From an uncultured Prevotellaceae bacterium (GTDB taxonomy: Bacteria > Bacteroidota > Bacteroidia > Bacteroidales > Bacteroidaceae): a stretch of DNA of 48,399 bases. The notes under the pieces are model-generated. The model saw only the letters and a program-made list of their open reading frames with translations. It had not been told where the DNA came from and made no database searches. The DNA lies in NCBI GenBank assembly GCA_947307015.1, contig CAMZHV010000016.1:1-48399 (forward strand), read 5' to 3'. The position numbers and the translations under genes were made by a program. Shown piece by piece: positions 27,056 through 35,973 of this stretch (the stretch's first letter is position 1; each line of letters begins with the position of its first letter).

Positions 27056-28248
27056 ATCAGTACTTAGAGTTCTTCCGCACTCAACGCCAACGCATCGACG
27101 GCAACTCGCATCCCGTGCTGAACGCTCATCGCGAAGCTGCTGCTGCCGCCTTCGAACGCCTGGGTTTCCCGTCGCAGAAGGTGGAGCGCTACAAATATAC
27201 CGATGTCGCCACCGCCTTCGCGCCCAATTATGGTATCAGTCTCAGCGGAACGACGGATAGTCTGAGAAAAACGGAATCTCCAGACAATCCACTCGCCTTG
27301 TCTCACTACGGCACCCTTGCCGACGTCGATGCAGATGCCATCACGGCGCTCAACACGATGCTCGTGCAGGAAGTTTCCATTATTCATATTCCAGCTGGCA
27401 TTCATAGGGAGAATCCTATACAGGTCACGCATACTTTGCACTCCACGGCACCGCTGATGCAGAACCGCCGCCTGCTCATTGTCGCCGAGGCAGGTGCTCA
27501 TGTTCAAGTGCTGCTCAACGAACGCGCCGACGAGGGGCAGGACTTCCTGACGACGCAGGTTACCGAAGTCTTCGTCGGCGAAGGCGCTCATGTTGAGATC
27601 TACGACATCGAATCTACCCACGAACGCTGCCACCGTTTCCATCAGCTCTTCGCTGATGTCGCGGCTGGCGGACGGTTCACACACGCTACCTTCACCCTCA
27701 GCGGAGGTCTCACTCGCAACCAGACTGATGTGCGTCTCTCGGGTGAGGGAGCTGAGGTTAATCTCTTAGGCTGTGCCATCACCGACGGACAGCAGCACGT
27801 AGACAACAATACGCTTATTGATCACCGCGCCCCAGGTTGCCGCAGCCGCGAACTATATAAATATGTCGTTGATCAGCAGTCCACAGGCGCTTTCGCTGGA
27901 CGCGTCCTTGTGCGTCAGGAAGCTCAACGTACGGATTCTGAGGAACGCAACGCGAATCTCGTCTGCACCGACGAGGCACGGATGTGGACGCAACCTATGC
28001 TTGAAATCTACGCCGACGATGTCAAATGTTCTCATGGATCTACCGTCGGGCAGCTCAACGATGATGCCTTGTTCTATCTGCGTCAGCGTGGTATCAGCGA
28101 AGCCGAAGCCCGCACGCTGCTCAAACAGGCTTTTGCCAGCGAAGTGATCAACGAAATACCCCTTGAAGCCCTGCGTCAACGCCTTCATGCTATGGTGGAG
28201 AAACGTTTCCGCAGTTGCGAGGATTGCCGACTCTGCAAGAAAGGATAA
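27052..28248 (+). CDS. sufD: Fe-S cluster assembly protein SufD
   Basis: 398 residues. The SufBD core is clear: VSIIHIPAG, TQVTEVFVGEGAHVEIYDIE in two parts, and DVKCSHGSTVGQLND holding the conserved Cys and His. It forms the scaffold with SufB and SufC. The C-terminus ends in CEDCRLCKKG, a CxxCxxC tail absent from the E. coli protein that could bind a metal or cluster. sufB is not in the window. Confidence 0.93.
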   Translation: MNQYLEFFRTQRQRIDGNSHPVLNAHREAAAAAFERLGFPSQKVERYKYTDVATAFAPNYGISLSGTTDSLRKTESPDNPLALSHYGTLADVDADAITALNTMLVQEVSIIHIPAGIHRENPIQVTHTLHSTAPLMQNRRLLIVAEAGAHVQVLLNERADEGQDFLTTQVTEVFVGEGAHVEIYDIESTHERCHRFHQLFADVAAGGRFTHATFTLSGGLTRNQTDVRLSGEGAEVNLLGCAITDGQQHVDNNTLIDHRAPGCRSRELYKYVVDQQSTGAFAGRVLVRQEAQRTDSEERNANLVCTDEARMWTQPMLEIYADDVKCSHGSTVGQLNDDALFYLRQRGISEAEARTLLKQAFASEVINEIPLEALRQRLHAMVEKRFRSCEDCRLCKKG

Positions 28249-28249
28249 G

Positions 28250-28696
28250 ATGATAACGTTTCAGACCATAAACGTCGCAATGCCCGACATCAACCAACGC
28301 GTTATTCAGACGTGGGTGCAGGCGGTCGTAGGGAGCTACGGACGGCGAGCAGGTGACATCGCATACATCTTCGTCGACGATGAGGAAATTCTGCGTGTCA
28401 ATCGCCAATTCCTTCAACACGACTACTATACCGATATCATCACCTTCGACTACAACGATGGAGACATCGTTTCAGGCGACCTCTTCATCAGCCTCGAAAC
28501 TGTCCGCAGCAATGCTGAGGGCTTGCAGGTTCCTTACGCCCAAGAACTTCACCGCGTTATCATTCATGGCATCCTTCATCTCTGTGGCATCAATGACAAA
28601 GGTCCTGGCGAGCGCGAGATGATGGAGGCTGCTGAGAATAAGGCGCTGGAGTTACTAAAATACCCCTCTAAATCTCCCCGTCAGGAGAGACTTTGA
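28250..28696 (+). CDS. ybeY: Endoribonuclease YbeY
   Basis: 148 residues from MITFQTINVAMP, starting one base after the sufD stop. The metal motif reads HRVIIHGILHLCGIND: the first two His are present and the third position is Asp, as is common in Bacteroidota YbeY. Needed for 16S rRNA 3'-end maturation and ribosome quality control. The last residues (YPSKSPRQERL) are encoded by a degenerate G/C palindrome. Confidence 0.93.
   Translation: MITFQTINVAMPDINQRVIQTWVQAVVGSYGRRAGDIAYIFVDDEEILRVNRQFLQHDYYTDIITFDYNDGDIVSGDLFISLETVRSNAEGLQVPYAQELHRVIIHGILHLCGINDKGPGEREMMEAAENKALELLKYPSKSPRQERL
28663..28696. repeat. Divergent REP-like palindrome ending at a stop codon
   Basis: TCTCC-CCGTCA-GGAGA with flanking ACCCC and a tail ending GACTTTGA. 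The TGA is the ybeY stop codon. Degenerate member of the family. Confidence 0.5.
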
Positions 28697-28781
28697 TTGA
28701 AGATTGAAGAATCTTCGCAATAACGTAATAACGACATAACGACAAAGGATATAGTTTAACCTCTTTAAATAGTTATTGAAA

Positions 28782-29894
28782 ATGAAAAAGCTTCTCACAT
28801 TTGCTGCGCTTGCACTGATGCTTTGCGTGGCAGCTTGCCAGAATGGCGGCTACAAAGTAACAGGTACAGCCACAGGTGCTCAGGACGGCGACACCGTCAT
28901 CCTCGCAGCGGTACGCGGAATGTTTGATTTCGACACGCTTCAGACCGTCCTCATCAAGAACGGCAAGTTCGTGTTCTCTGGCACTCAGGACAGCGCAGCC
29001 ATGCGTTATGTCATTTGGAAATCCAGTGCCAACCCCGACCTCTCCATCGCCACACGTATCGCTTTGGAGAACGCAGAGATTACCGTAAAACTTGACACGG
29101 CTGAGAATACCGTCGCCGAGGTTTCCGGCACACCTGCCAACGACGCTATGACTGAACTCGGCAAGATGGAGTTCGAAATGAACAAGAAAGCAGAAGGCAT
29201 CTTTGGGGTACTACAGGACGAGAACGCCACAGATGACGCGAAAGCTGATGCTGAAAAGCAGCTCAACCAGCTTCAGGATCAGATGATCGCTAAATACGCT
29301 GATTTCATTGAGAAGAATATCACCAATATCGCAGGCGTTGATTATTTGACGCAATATGCCAGCATTCTCGATGATGCTAAAGTGTCTAAGCTGTTGGCGC
29401 TCGTTCCTGAAGAATTAAAGAACGCGCGTATCAATGACCTTATTAAGCTCTACGACGTCAGAGCTGAAACAGCTGTCGGCAAGCCTTTCAAGGACATCAA
29501 GGCTGCTACGCCCGAAGGTGGCGAACTGAGCGTCAGCGAGGTAGCCGCTCAGGCTAAGGTGCTGATGATTGATTTCTGGGCCAGCTGGTGTGGCCCTTGC
29601 CGTCAGGAGATGCCCAACGTGAAGGCTGCTTATGACAAGTTCCACGCTCAAGGCTTCGAGATCATCGGCGTCAGCCTCGACCAAGATGAGGCTGCCTGGA
29701 AGAAAGCTATCACAGACCTCGGCATCGTATGGCCTCAGATCTCCGACCTCAAGGGTTGGCAGTGTGAGGGCGCTGCCCTGTATGGTGTTCAGGCCATCCC
29801 CGCTACTGTGCTCATCAAGGACGGTACCATTGTCGCCCGCGATGTCCGCGGCGAGGAGATTGCCACTAAGATAGAGGAACTGCTGAAGGATTGA
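28782..29894 (+). CDS. TlpA-like thioredoxin lipoprotein (DUF4369)
   Basis: 370 residues from the ATG at 28782 (a TTG at 28776 is rejected). Lipoprotein signal with MLCVAACQN. A DUF4369 domain spans about 25-125 (YKVTGTATGAQDGDTVILAA). A helical linker follows, then a thioredoxin domain (about 235-370) with the CGPC active site (DFWASWCGPCRQE) and the cis-proline AIPATVLI. It is a periplasmic or surface thiol-disulfide reductase common in Bacteroidota; the partner is unknown. Confidence 0.9.
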   Translation: MKKLLTFAALALMLCVAACQNGGYKVTGTATGAQDGDTVILAAVRGMFDFDTLQTVLIKNGKFVFSGTQDSAAMRYVIWKSSANPDLSIATRIALENAEITVKLDTAENTVAEVSGTPANDAMTELGKMEFEMNKKAEGIFGVLQDENATDDAKADAEKQLNQLQDQMIAKYADFIEKNITNIAGVDYLTQYASILDDAKVSKLLALVPEELKNARINDLIKLYDVRAETAVGKPFKDIKAATPEGGELSVSEVAAQAKVLMIDFWASWCGPCRQEMPNVKAAYDKFHAQGFEIIGVSLDQDEAAWKKAITDLGIVWPQISDLKGWQCEGAALYGVQAIPATVLIKDGTIVARDVRGEEIATKIEELLKD

Positions 29895-29939
29895 AGGCGG
29901 GTTCTATCAATTAGCTTTGCCTTAGTCCTTTGACTATTT

Positions 29940-31232
29940 TTGAGCAGATTTGCTTTAAATCCGTTGAATACCGCTACGTTCGACTTCATCCGCCAACATG
30001 CCAGCGACGATGTCCGTCAACTGGCGTTACACGGTGCGCCTGCTGAGGTCGACCTCCACATAGCACTCCAACAGATTGAAGGCCGTCAGTTGGCAGCGCG
30101 CAAGTTACCTACTTGCGCTGCCACTGACGGCCTCCTTTTTCCTCCACGCCTCTCCCTGGAGCAATGCTCCAGCGAAGCCACTGCGGCCTACAAGCGCCGT
30201 ATTATCGAACGGCTTCTTTCCGTCCCCTCCTCAGAGCCTCGTCTCTCCTCCCTCTTCATTGATCTCACCGCAGGTTTCGGCATCGATTTCGCAGCTCTCG
30301 CGCCGCTATTTTCCCGAAGTCTCTACGTCGACAGCAATCCCATCCTCTGCGACCTCGCCCGTCACAACTTGCCCCTTTTAGGATTGCCCGCAGCCGACGT
30401 GCGTTGTAGTACCGCCGAAGCAGTCTTGAGCGAAGGGTTCCACGCCGACCTGCTTTTCATCGATCCTGCCCGTCGCGACGCCGCAGGACGTAAGGTCGCC
30501 CTCATTGAGGACTGCACACCGGATGTCTGCTCCCTTCAAGCACTCCTCCGCGCCTCTGCACGCTTCACACTTATCAAACTCTCGCCGATGCTCGACCTCA
30601 GTGCCGCCCTCCGCGCGCTGCAAGGCATCACAGAAGTTCATGTCGTAAGCGTCGGTGGCGAATGTAAGGAGCTTCTTCTCCTGATGTCTCCCTCTGCCAC
30701 CGTTCCCGCCTCCCCGACGATCCATTGCATCGATCTTTCCGCCACCACTTCTTCCTCGGCAATGGCGCTCACGCCTTTTAGCGCCGACACCTTCTGCTTC
30801 ACTCGCGCTGAGGAAGCAGCCGCGCCGCTCGTTTTAGCTGATTCCATTGGCGCTTTCGTCTTCGAGCCTAACGCCTCCATCCTCAAAGCCGGTGCTTTCC
30901 GCATCCTTTGTCAACGCTACCCCGTCCGCAAACTCTCTGCCGACGCCCATCTCTACACCGCCGATGTCCTCGTCCCCGATTTCCCGGGTCGCGCGTGGCG
31001 CGTGTGTGCTCATTCTTCTTTTAACAAGCGCGAGCTACGGACATTCCTCGGCGACACCCGCGCTGCCGAGCTCAGCGTCCGTGGTTTCCCGCTCTCCGTC
31101 GCCGCTTTGCGTAAACAACTGCACTTGAGTGAAGGCGGCCAAGCCCATTTCATTGCCACTACCCTTGCCGACGGTCAGCGACGTTTGCTGCGCGTCGAGC
31201 GATGCCTCCATACTTCCGACAATTTACAATAA
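29940..31232 (+). CDS. THUMP-like SAM-dependent methyltransferase
   Basis: 430 residues from a TTG codon at 29940. No ATG lies close by, and the N-terminus conserved in this family (LNTATFDFIRQHASDDVRQLAL in parts) starts here. SAM motif I is IDLTAGFGIDF. The catalytic-loop motif is LLFIDPARRD, followed by ALIEDCTPDV. A THUMP-like C-terminal region fills the last 100 residues. It probably modifies RNA; the target is unknown. It is followed after 26 nt by the glycosidase operon. Confidence 0.85.
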   Translation: MSRFALNPLNTATFDFIRQHASDDVRQLALHGAPAEVDLHIALQQIEGRQLAARKLPTCAATDGLLFPPRLSLEQCSSEATAAYKRRIIERLLSVPSSEPRLSSLFIDLTAGFGIDFAALAPLFSRSLYVDSNPILCDLARHNLPLLGLPAADVRCSTAEAVLSEGFHADLLFIDPARRDAAGRKVALIEDCTPDVCSLQALLRASARFTLIKLSPMLDLSAALRALQGITEVHVVSVGGECKELLLLMSPSATVPASPTIHCIDLSATTSSSAMALTPFSADTFCFTRAEEAAAPLVLADSIGAFVFEPNASILKAGAFRILCQRYPVRKLSADAHLYTADVLVPDFPGRAWRVCAHSSFNKRELRTFLGDTRAAELSVRGFPLSVAALRKQLHLSEGGQAHFIATTLADGQRRLLRVERCLHTSDNLQ

Positions 31233-31258
31233 AACAACACAATAAAACAGCAAAAACA

Positions 31259-34156
31259 ATGAAGAAAAAGGTCCTGTTTGTTGCGATTCTATCGCAACTC
31301 TCCCTCCTCCCCCTTGTGCTTTTTGCACAGCGACCGGCCAAGCCTACACCCGCAGAGGCAACAGCTGCGGCACACTACCGCAACCCCATCGTGCAGACCT
31401 GCTTCACCACCGACCCTGCGCCACTGAACGTCGGCGACTCCGTGCTCTACGTCTTCACGGGACACGACGAGGATCGTGCTGACTTCTTCTGGATGCAGGA
31501 GTGGCGCGTCTACTGCACGCGCGACATGGTCAACTGGACAGACCTCGGCTCGCCACTTGCCCTCGAGAGCTTCTCATGGGCAGACGACCGCGCGTGGGCC
31601 GCGCAGGTCATTGAGCGCAACGGCAAATTCTATTGGTACGTTTGTGCCCACTCGAAGATTTCAGGGGGCATGGCCATCGGCGTTGCCGTCGCCAATCGTC
31701 CCGAAGGCCCTTACCGCGATGCGCTCGGACGCCCACTCTACGAAAACGGCTCATGGGATCATATCGATCCTACGGTATGGATTGACGACCAAGGGCAGGC
31801 ATGGCTTGCATGGGGAAATCCTCGCGTTTATGTTCTCCAGTTACAGGAGGATATGATTCATGCCAAGGGCGACGTGCAACTACTTGACATGACTGAAGAA
31901 GGTTTCGGATCGCCTCTTGCCAACCAGCGTGAGAAGGACAAGAAATATAAGGACTCCTATGTCGAAGGGCCGTGGCTCATACAAAAAACTCCAGGTCTTT
32001 GGTTCCTCCTTTATGCCGCTGGCGGTGTGCCTGAGCACATCAGCTACAGCTCTGCCGCCTCGCCCCTCGGTCCTTGGCACTACGAGGGTGAGATCATGCC
32101 TCTTGGCGGCACAGACTCCTTCACAAACCATTGCGGCGTAGCTGATTTCAAGGGTCATAGCTATTTCTTCTACCACACAGGTCATCTGCCCGGTGGTGGC
32201 GGTTTCGGTCGCAGTACGGCTGTCGAGGAGTTCAAATATACCGACGATGGTCGCTTTCCAACGATTATGCCCACTCGTGAGGGTGTGCAGCCCATTGCCA
32301 CCTTCAATCCTTATCGCCGCGTGCCTGCTGCCACCATGGCTTACAGCTATGGACTGAAGACCAAGCAGTATAGCCTTCCCGCCGCCCATGGGAGAGGCCC
32401 GCGCGAGCTTTCCGTCTATGTCACCGAGACCCATGATGGCGACTGGCTGCGACTGGACAATGTGGACTTTGGCGTGAATGGCGCTCGTGAAATCACCGTT
32501 AGTGCTGCTTCCGGCCTGCGTGGCGGACGCATCGAGTTGCACGTGGACAGCCTCCATGGCCTCCAGCTTGGTACGATAGAGATTGACGGCACAGACGGTT
32601 GGGAGCGCTTCAGCACTTTCTCTGCTTTCCTACCCCGCATCGCACCAGGTGTTCATGACCTCTATCTGGTGTTCCGCGGTCGCAAGGGGCCAGAACTCTT
32701 CAACCTGGAATGGTGGCAGATGAACGACGATGCTAACGTCAACCTCCCCATCCTTCAGACGCATTACACTGCAGACCCCGCACCGCTGGTTGTGGGCGAC
32801 ACGGTGTTCCTCTATGTCAGTCACGACTCGCACCCCGATGAGATTCTCGATGCTCGCGAGCGCAATAGTGCCAATTTCTTCATGTACGACTGGCTCCTCT
32901 ATACCTCCACAGACATGGTTAACTGGACAGATCACGGTCCAGTGGCTTCGCTGCGTGATTTCCAGTGGCGTTCGCGTGACAACGGCGCTTGGGCTATCCA
33001 GACGGTAGAGCGCGACGGCAAGTACTACCTCTACGCTCCCCTCCATGGACACGGCATCGGTGTCCTCGTGGCCGACTCGCCCTATGGTCCTTTCCGCGAC
33101 CCGTTGGGCAAGCCCCTTGTGTGGCAGCAGGAGCATTGGGAAGACATTGATCCTACCGTATTTATCGACAGCAACGGGCAGGCATGGATGTATTGGGGTA
33201 ACCCCAATACCTACTACGTGCGTCTCACCAAGGATATGATTCATACCGAGGGTGACATCGTGAAGCTCGACTACCACATTGAGCACTATCAGGAAGGCCC
33301 CTGGCTTTATGAGCGCAATGGTCATTGGTATCTCGGTTATGCTTCCACCTGTTGCCCGGAAGGTCTCGGCTACGCGATGGCCGATGCGCCTACAGGTCCC
33401 TGGCAGTCGAAAGGCTATATCATGGCTCCCACGCCTCGCGACCGCGGCAACCATCCGGGTATCATGGACTTTAAGGGGCGCACCTACGTCTTCGGACAGG
33501 ACTACGACCTGCTGCACCACGAGACGCGTGAGCATTTCGAGCGCCGCAGCGTAAGTTTGGCCGAGATGCACTACAACGCCGATGGAACCATTCAGGAAGT
33601 GCCTTATTGGCTCGACCTGCGTTTGCCGGAAGCTGTCGGCACGCTCAATCCCTACCGCCGCGTGGAGGCAGAGACAATGGCTTGGGGCTATGGCTTGCGA
33701 ACAGAGAAGATAGGTATCGCAGGTACGCGCGAGCTGGTAGCAAAGGCGCGCCAAACTCCCCTCCCTCACGGGGGAGGGGTTGGGGGAGAGGCCGTATCCA
33801 TCATCAATCAGTTCCCCGAAAGTACGGGCAAGAAGAACCTCTACGTCTACGACCTCGATGCAGGAGAGTACATCCGCCTGCGTTCCGTGGACTTCGGCAA
33901 GAAAGCCGCTCACAGTTTTGCCCTGACAGCTGCCGCTGCCGAAGGAGCTGCTGCCACCATCAGCCTACACCTCGACGCTCCTGGCGGTCCACTGCTCGGC
34001 ACCCTCGACATCACCCCCACAGGCAATGCCGACACCTACCGTGCCTTCACCACCCAGCTCCAAGCAAAGCTCGCCACTGGCACCCGCGACCTTTTCCTCT
34101 GCATCGACAGCGCCAAGGGTGACGTTCGCCTCGACTGGTGGCAATTCAAGAAATAA
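31259..34156 (+). CDS. Tandem GH43-CBM6 / GH43-CBM6 secreted glycosidase
   Basis: 965 residues from MKKKVLFVAILSQL; the frame upstream of this is not coding. After the signal peptide there are two copies of a GH43 propeller followed by a CBM6-like module. Copy 1 spans about 40-345 with CBM to about 485; copy 2 about 490-780 with CBM to 965. Each copy keeps its triad: TTDPAP / HIDPTVW / YVEGPWL and TADPAP / DIDPTVF / YQEGPWL. The activity is likely alpha-arabinofuranosidase or beta-xylosidase on hemicellulose side chains. A REP-like palindrome encodes a TPLPHGGGVGGEA insertion in the second CBM region. Confidence 0.9.
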   Translation: MKKKVLFVAILSQLSLLPLVLFAQRPAKPTPAEATAAAHYRNPIVQTCFTTDPAPLNVGDSVLYVFTGHDEDRADFFWMQEWRVYCTRDMVNWTDLGSPLALESFSWADDRAWAAQVIERNGKFYWYVCAHSKISGGMAIGVAVANRPEGPYRDALGRPLYENGSWDHIDPTVWIDDQGQAWLAWGNPRVYVLQLQEDMIHAKGDVQLLDMTEEGFGSPLANQREKDKKYKDSYVEGPWLIQKTPGLWFLLYAAGGVPEHISYSSAASPLGPWHYEGEIMPLGGTDSFTNHCGVADFKGHSYFFYHTGHLPGGGGFGRSTAVEEFKYTDDGRFPTIMPTREGVQPIATFNPYRRVPAATMAYSYGLKTKQYSLPAAHGRGPRELSVYVTETHDGDWLRLDNVDFGVNGAREITVSAASGLRGGRIELHVDSLHGLQLGTIEIDGTDGWERFSTFSAFLPRIAPGVHDLYLVFRGRKGPELFNLEWWQMNDDANVNLPILQTHYTADPAPLVVGDTVFLYVSHDSHPDEILDARERNSANFFMYDWLLYTSTDMVNWTDHGPVASLRDFQWRSRDNGAWAIQTVERDGKYYLYAPLHGHGIGVLVADSPYGPFRDPLGKPLVWQQEHWEDIDPTVFIDSNGQAWMYWGNPNTYYVRLTKDMIHTEGDIVKLDYHIEHYQEGPWLYERNGHWYLGYASTCCPEGLGYAMADAPTGPWQSKGYIMAPTPRDRGNHPGIMDFKGRTYVFGQDYDLLHHETREHFERRSVSLAEMHYNADGTIQEVPYWLDLRLPEAVGTLNPYRRVEAETMAWGYGLRTEKIGIAGTRELVAKARQTPLPHGGGVGGEAVSIINQFPESTGKKNLYVYDLDAGEYIRLRSVDFGKKAAHSFALTAAAAEGAAATISLHLDAPGGPLLGTLDITPTGNADTYRAFTTQLQAKLATGTRDLFLCIDSAKGDVRLDWWQFKK
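31280..31298 (+). repeat. Signal-peptide hairpin, copy 1
   Basis: GTTGCGAT-TCT-ATCGCAAC, a perfect 8-bp inverted repeat starting 21 nt after the first base of the start codon, within a 30-nt block also found at 34181 and 35983. It encodes VAILSQL. Confidence 0.9.
33758..33794. repeat. REP-like palindrome inside a CDS
   Basis: CCCCTCCC-TCACGG-GGGAGGGG, then a GGTTGGGGGAGAGG tail. It lies in frame and adds a Pro/Gly-rich loop to the second CBM6 region of the tandem GH43 protein. Confidence 0.8.
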
Positions 34157-34168
34157 ATCCCACAAACA

Positions 34169-35965
34169 ATGAATAAACAAGTCCTGTTTGTTGCGATTCT
34201 ATCGCAACTCACCCTCCTCCCCCTTGCCCTCCACGCCCAAGAGGAGGACAGCACCATCGATGGCCCCACCATGGGCTGGTCGTCGTGGAATACTTATGGC
34301 GTCAATATCGACGAGTCGCTCATCAAAAAGCAGGCCAACGCGATGGTCAACAAAGGCTTGAAAACCGCTGGCTACCAATATATCAACATCGACGACGGCT
34401 ACTTCGGAGGCCGCGACGCCCAGACGGGTCATCTGCTCATCCATCCCACGCGCTTCCCCAATGGCTTGAAAGGCATTGTGGATCACATCCACAGCAAAGG
34501 GCTCAAGGCTGGCATCTACTCCGACGCTGGTCGCAACACCTGCGGTTCCATGTTTAACGGCGATGCCATCGGCAAGGGGGTAGGCATGTATGAGCACGAC
34601 CAGATGGATGCCGACTTCTTTTTTAAAGAATTGGGATTTGACTTTATCAAGGTGGATTTCTGTGGCGGTTCTTACTACCACAACGAGGATCACCTCGTCC
34701 TCGACGAACGCGAGCGCTACACGGCCATCGCCCAAGCCATTCGCAACACAGGCCGCACAGACGTTCACATGAACGCCTGCCGCTGGGCTTATCCCGGTAC
34801 GTGGATCAACGACGTCGCTTTCTCATGGCGTACCACGGGCGACATCAATTGTAGTTGGGGTAGCGTACGCGACATCATCAAGGAGAACCTTTACCTCAGC
34901 GCCTACTGCTACGACGGTCACTACAATGATATGGATATGCTCGAAGTCGGGCGCTCCCTCTCCACTATCGAGGACAAGACGCACTTCGGCATGTGGTGCA
35001 TCATGAGCTCTCCGTTGCTCATCGGTTGCGACATGACGACCATCGCATCACAGCCGCTCTCGTTGCTCAAGAACAAGGAACTCATCGCCCTCAATCAGGA
35101 TCCCTTGCATCTGCAGGCTTACGTCTGCCAGCGGCAGAACGGGTGCTACGTCCTCGTCAAGGACATCGAGGAACTACTGGGGCTCAAGCGTGCTTTTGCC
35201 GTCTACAATCCCAGCGACCAGGAGCAGACTGTCTCCGTCGACTTCAGTCTCATGGACCTCGCAGGCACCATCACGCTGCGCGATGTATTCAGCAAACGTG
35301 ATGCTGGCACCGCCGAAGGCACTTTCGAAGTCACGGTGCCAGCCCACGGCACCGCCATCTACACTGCCACCGCCGAGCAGCGCCTCGAACGCACCCTCTA
35401 CGAAGCGGAGACGGCCTTCATCGGCAACTATCAGGAAATCACGAACAATCAAGCGTTGCCCAGTGGTGTCTACGACGATGGTGCCGACTACTGTTCTGGT
35501 GGATGCAAGGTTGGATGGCTCGGCAAGAGCGCCGACAATTACATCGAATGGCGCAACGTACATAGCTTCACGGGTGGCCGCTACCGCCTCACGCTCTCCT
35601 ACATCAGCGGCGAGAGCCGCAAGGCAACGCTTACCGTGAACGGCGAGCAGACGAAGAGCCTCACTTCGCTCAACTCTGGCGGTTTCAACCGTGTTGCCAA
35701 GAAAACTGTCAACATTCAACTCAATGCAGGCATGAACACCATCCGTCTGACCAACACCACCGCCTGGTTGCCCGACATCGACTGTATGACACTCGAACTC
35801 CTTGAAGCCGACAACGTGCCGACCGTCACTCCCATTACACAGTCCGACGATGCTACCGTCTACGACCTGAGCGGACGTAAGGTCAGTCAAGACAGGGCAT
35901 CGGCGCACCAGCTGCCCGCTGGCATATATATCATCAACAATAAAAAGGTAACAACAAAACACTAA
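34169..35965 (+). CDS. Secreted GH27 alpha-galactosidase with C-terminal CBM
   Basis: 598 residues. The signal peptide MNKQVLFVAILSQLTLLPLA shares its DNA with the two neighbouring genes. The GH27 barrel (about 30-400) begins PTMGWSSWNTYG. The nucleophile is in DFIKVDFCGG and the acid/base Asp is probably in WRTTGDIN. A CBM35/CBM6-like beta-sandwich (about 410-550) and a type IX-like tail (VYDLSGRKV...GIYIINNKKV) follow. It removes alpha-galactosyl side groups. It starts 12 nt after the tandem GH43 gene. Confidence 0.92.
   Translation: MNKQVLFVAILSQLTLLPLALHAQEEDSTIDGPTMGWSSWNTYGVNIDESLIKKQANAMVNKGLKTAGYQYINIDDGYFGGRDAQTGHLLIHPTRFPNGLKGIVDHIHSKGLKAGIYSDAGRNTCGSMFNGDAIGKGVGMYEHDQMDADFFFKELGFDFIKVDFCGGSYYHNEDHLVLDERERYTAIAQAIRNTGRTDVHMNACRWAYPGTWINDVAFSWRTTGDINCSWGSVRDIIKENLYLSAYCYDGHYNDMDMLEVGRSLSTIEDKTHFGMWCIMSSPLLIGCDMTTIASQPLSLLKNKELIALNQDPLHLQAYVCQRQNGCYVLVKDIEELLGLKRAFAVYNPSDQEQTVSVDFSLMDLAGTITLRDVFSKRDAGTAEGTFEVTVPAHGTAIYTATAEQRLERTLYEAETAFIGNYQEITNNQALPSGVYDDGADYCSGGCKVGWLGKSADNYIEWRNVHSFTGGRYRLTLSYISGESRKATLTVNGEQTKSLTSLNSGGFNRVAKKTVNIQLNAGMNTIRLTNTTAWLPDIDCMTLELLEADNVPTVTPITQSDDATVYDLSGRKVSQDRASAHQLPAGIYIINNKKVTTKH
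34190..34208 (+). repeat. Signal-peptide hairpin, copy 2
   Basis: Identical GTTGCGAT-TCT-ATCGCAAC, 21 nt after the first base of the GH27 start codon. The 42 nt from 34181 differ from copy 1 at about one position. Confidence 0.9.
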
Positions 35966-35973
35966 TTCAACAC

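Noticed and set aside
32630..33913. 427-residue antisense ORF (and others such as 20007-21113 and 35174-35962)
   Set aside because: Long antisense frames are expected opposite GC-rich genes with strong codon bias. The sense strand encodes clear GH43, GH10-CE1 and GH27 domains.
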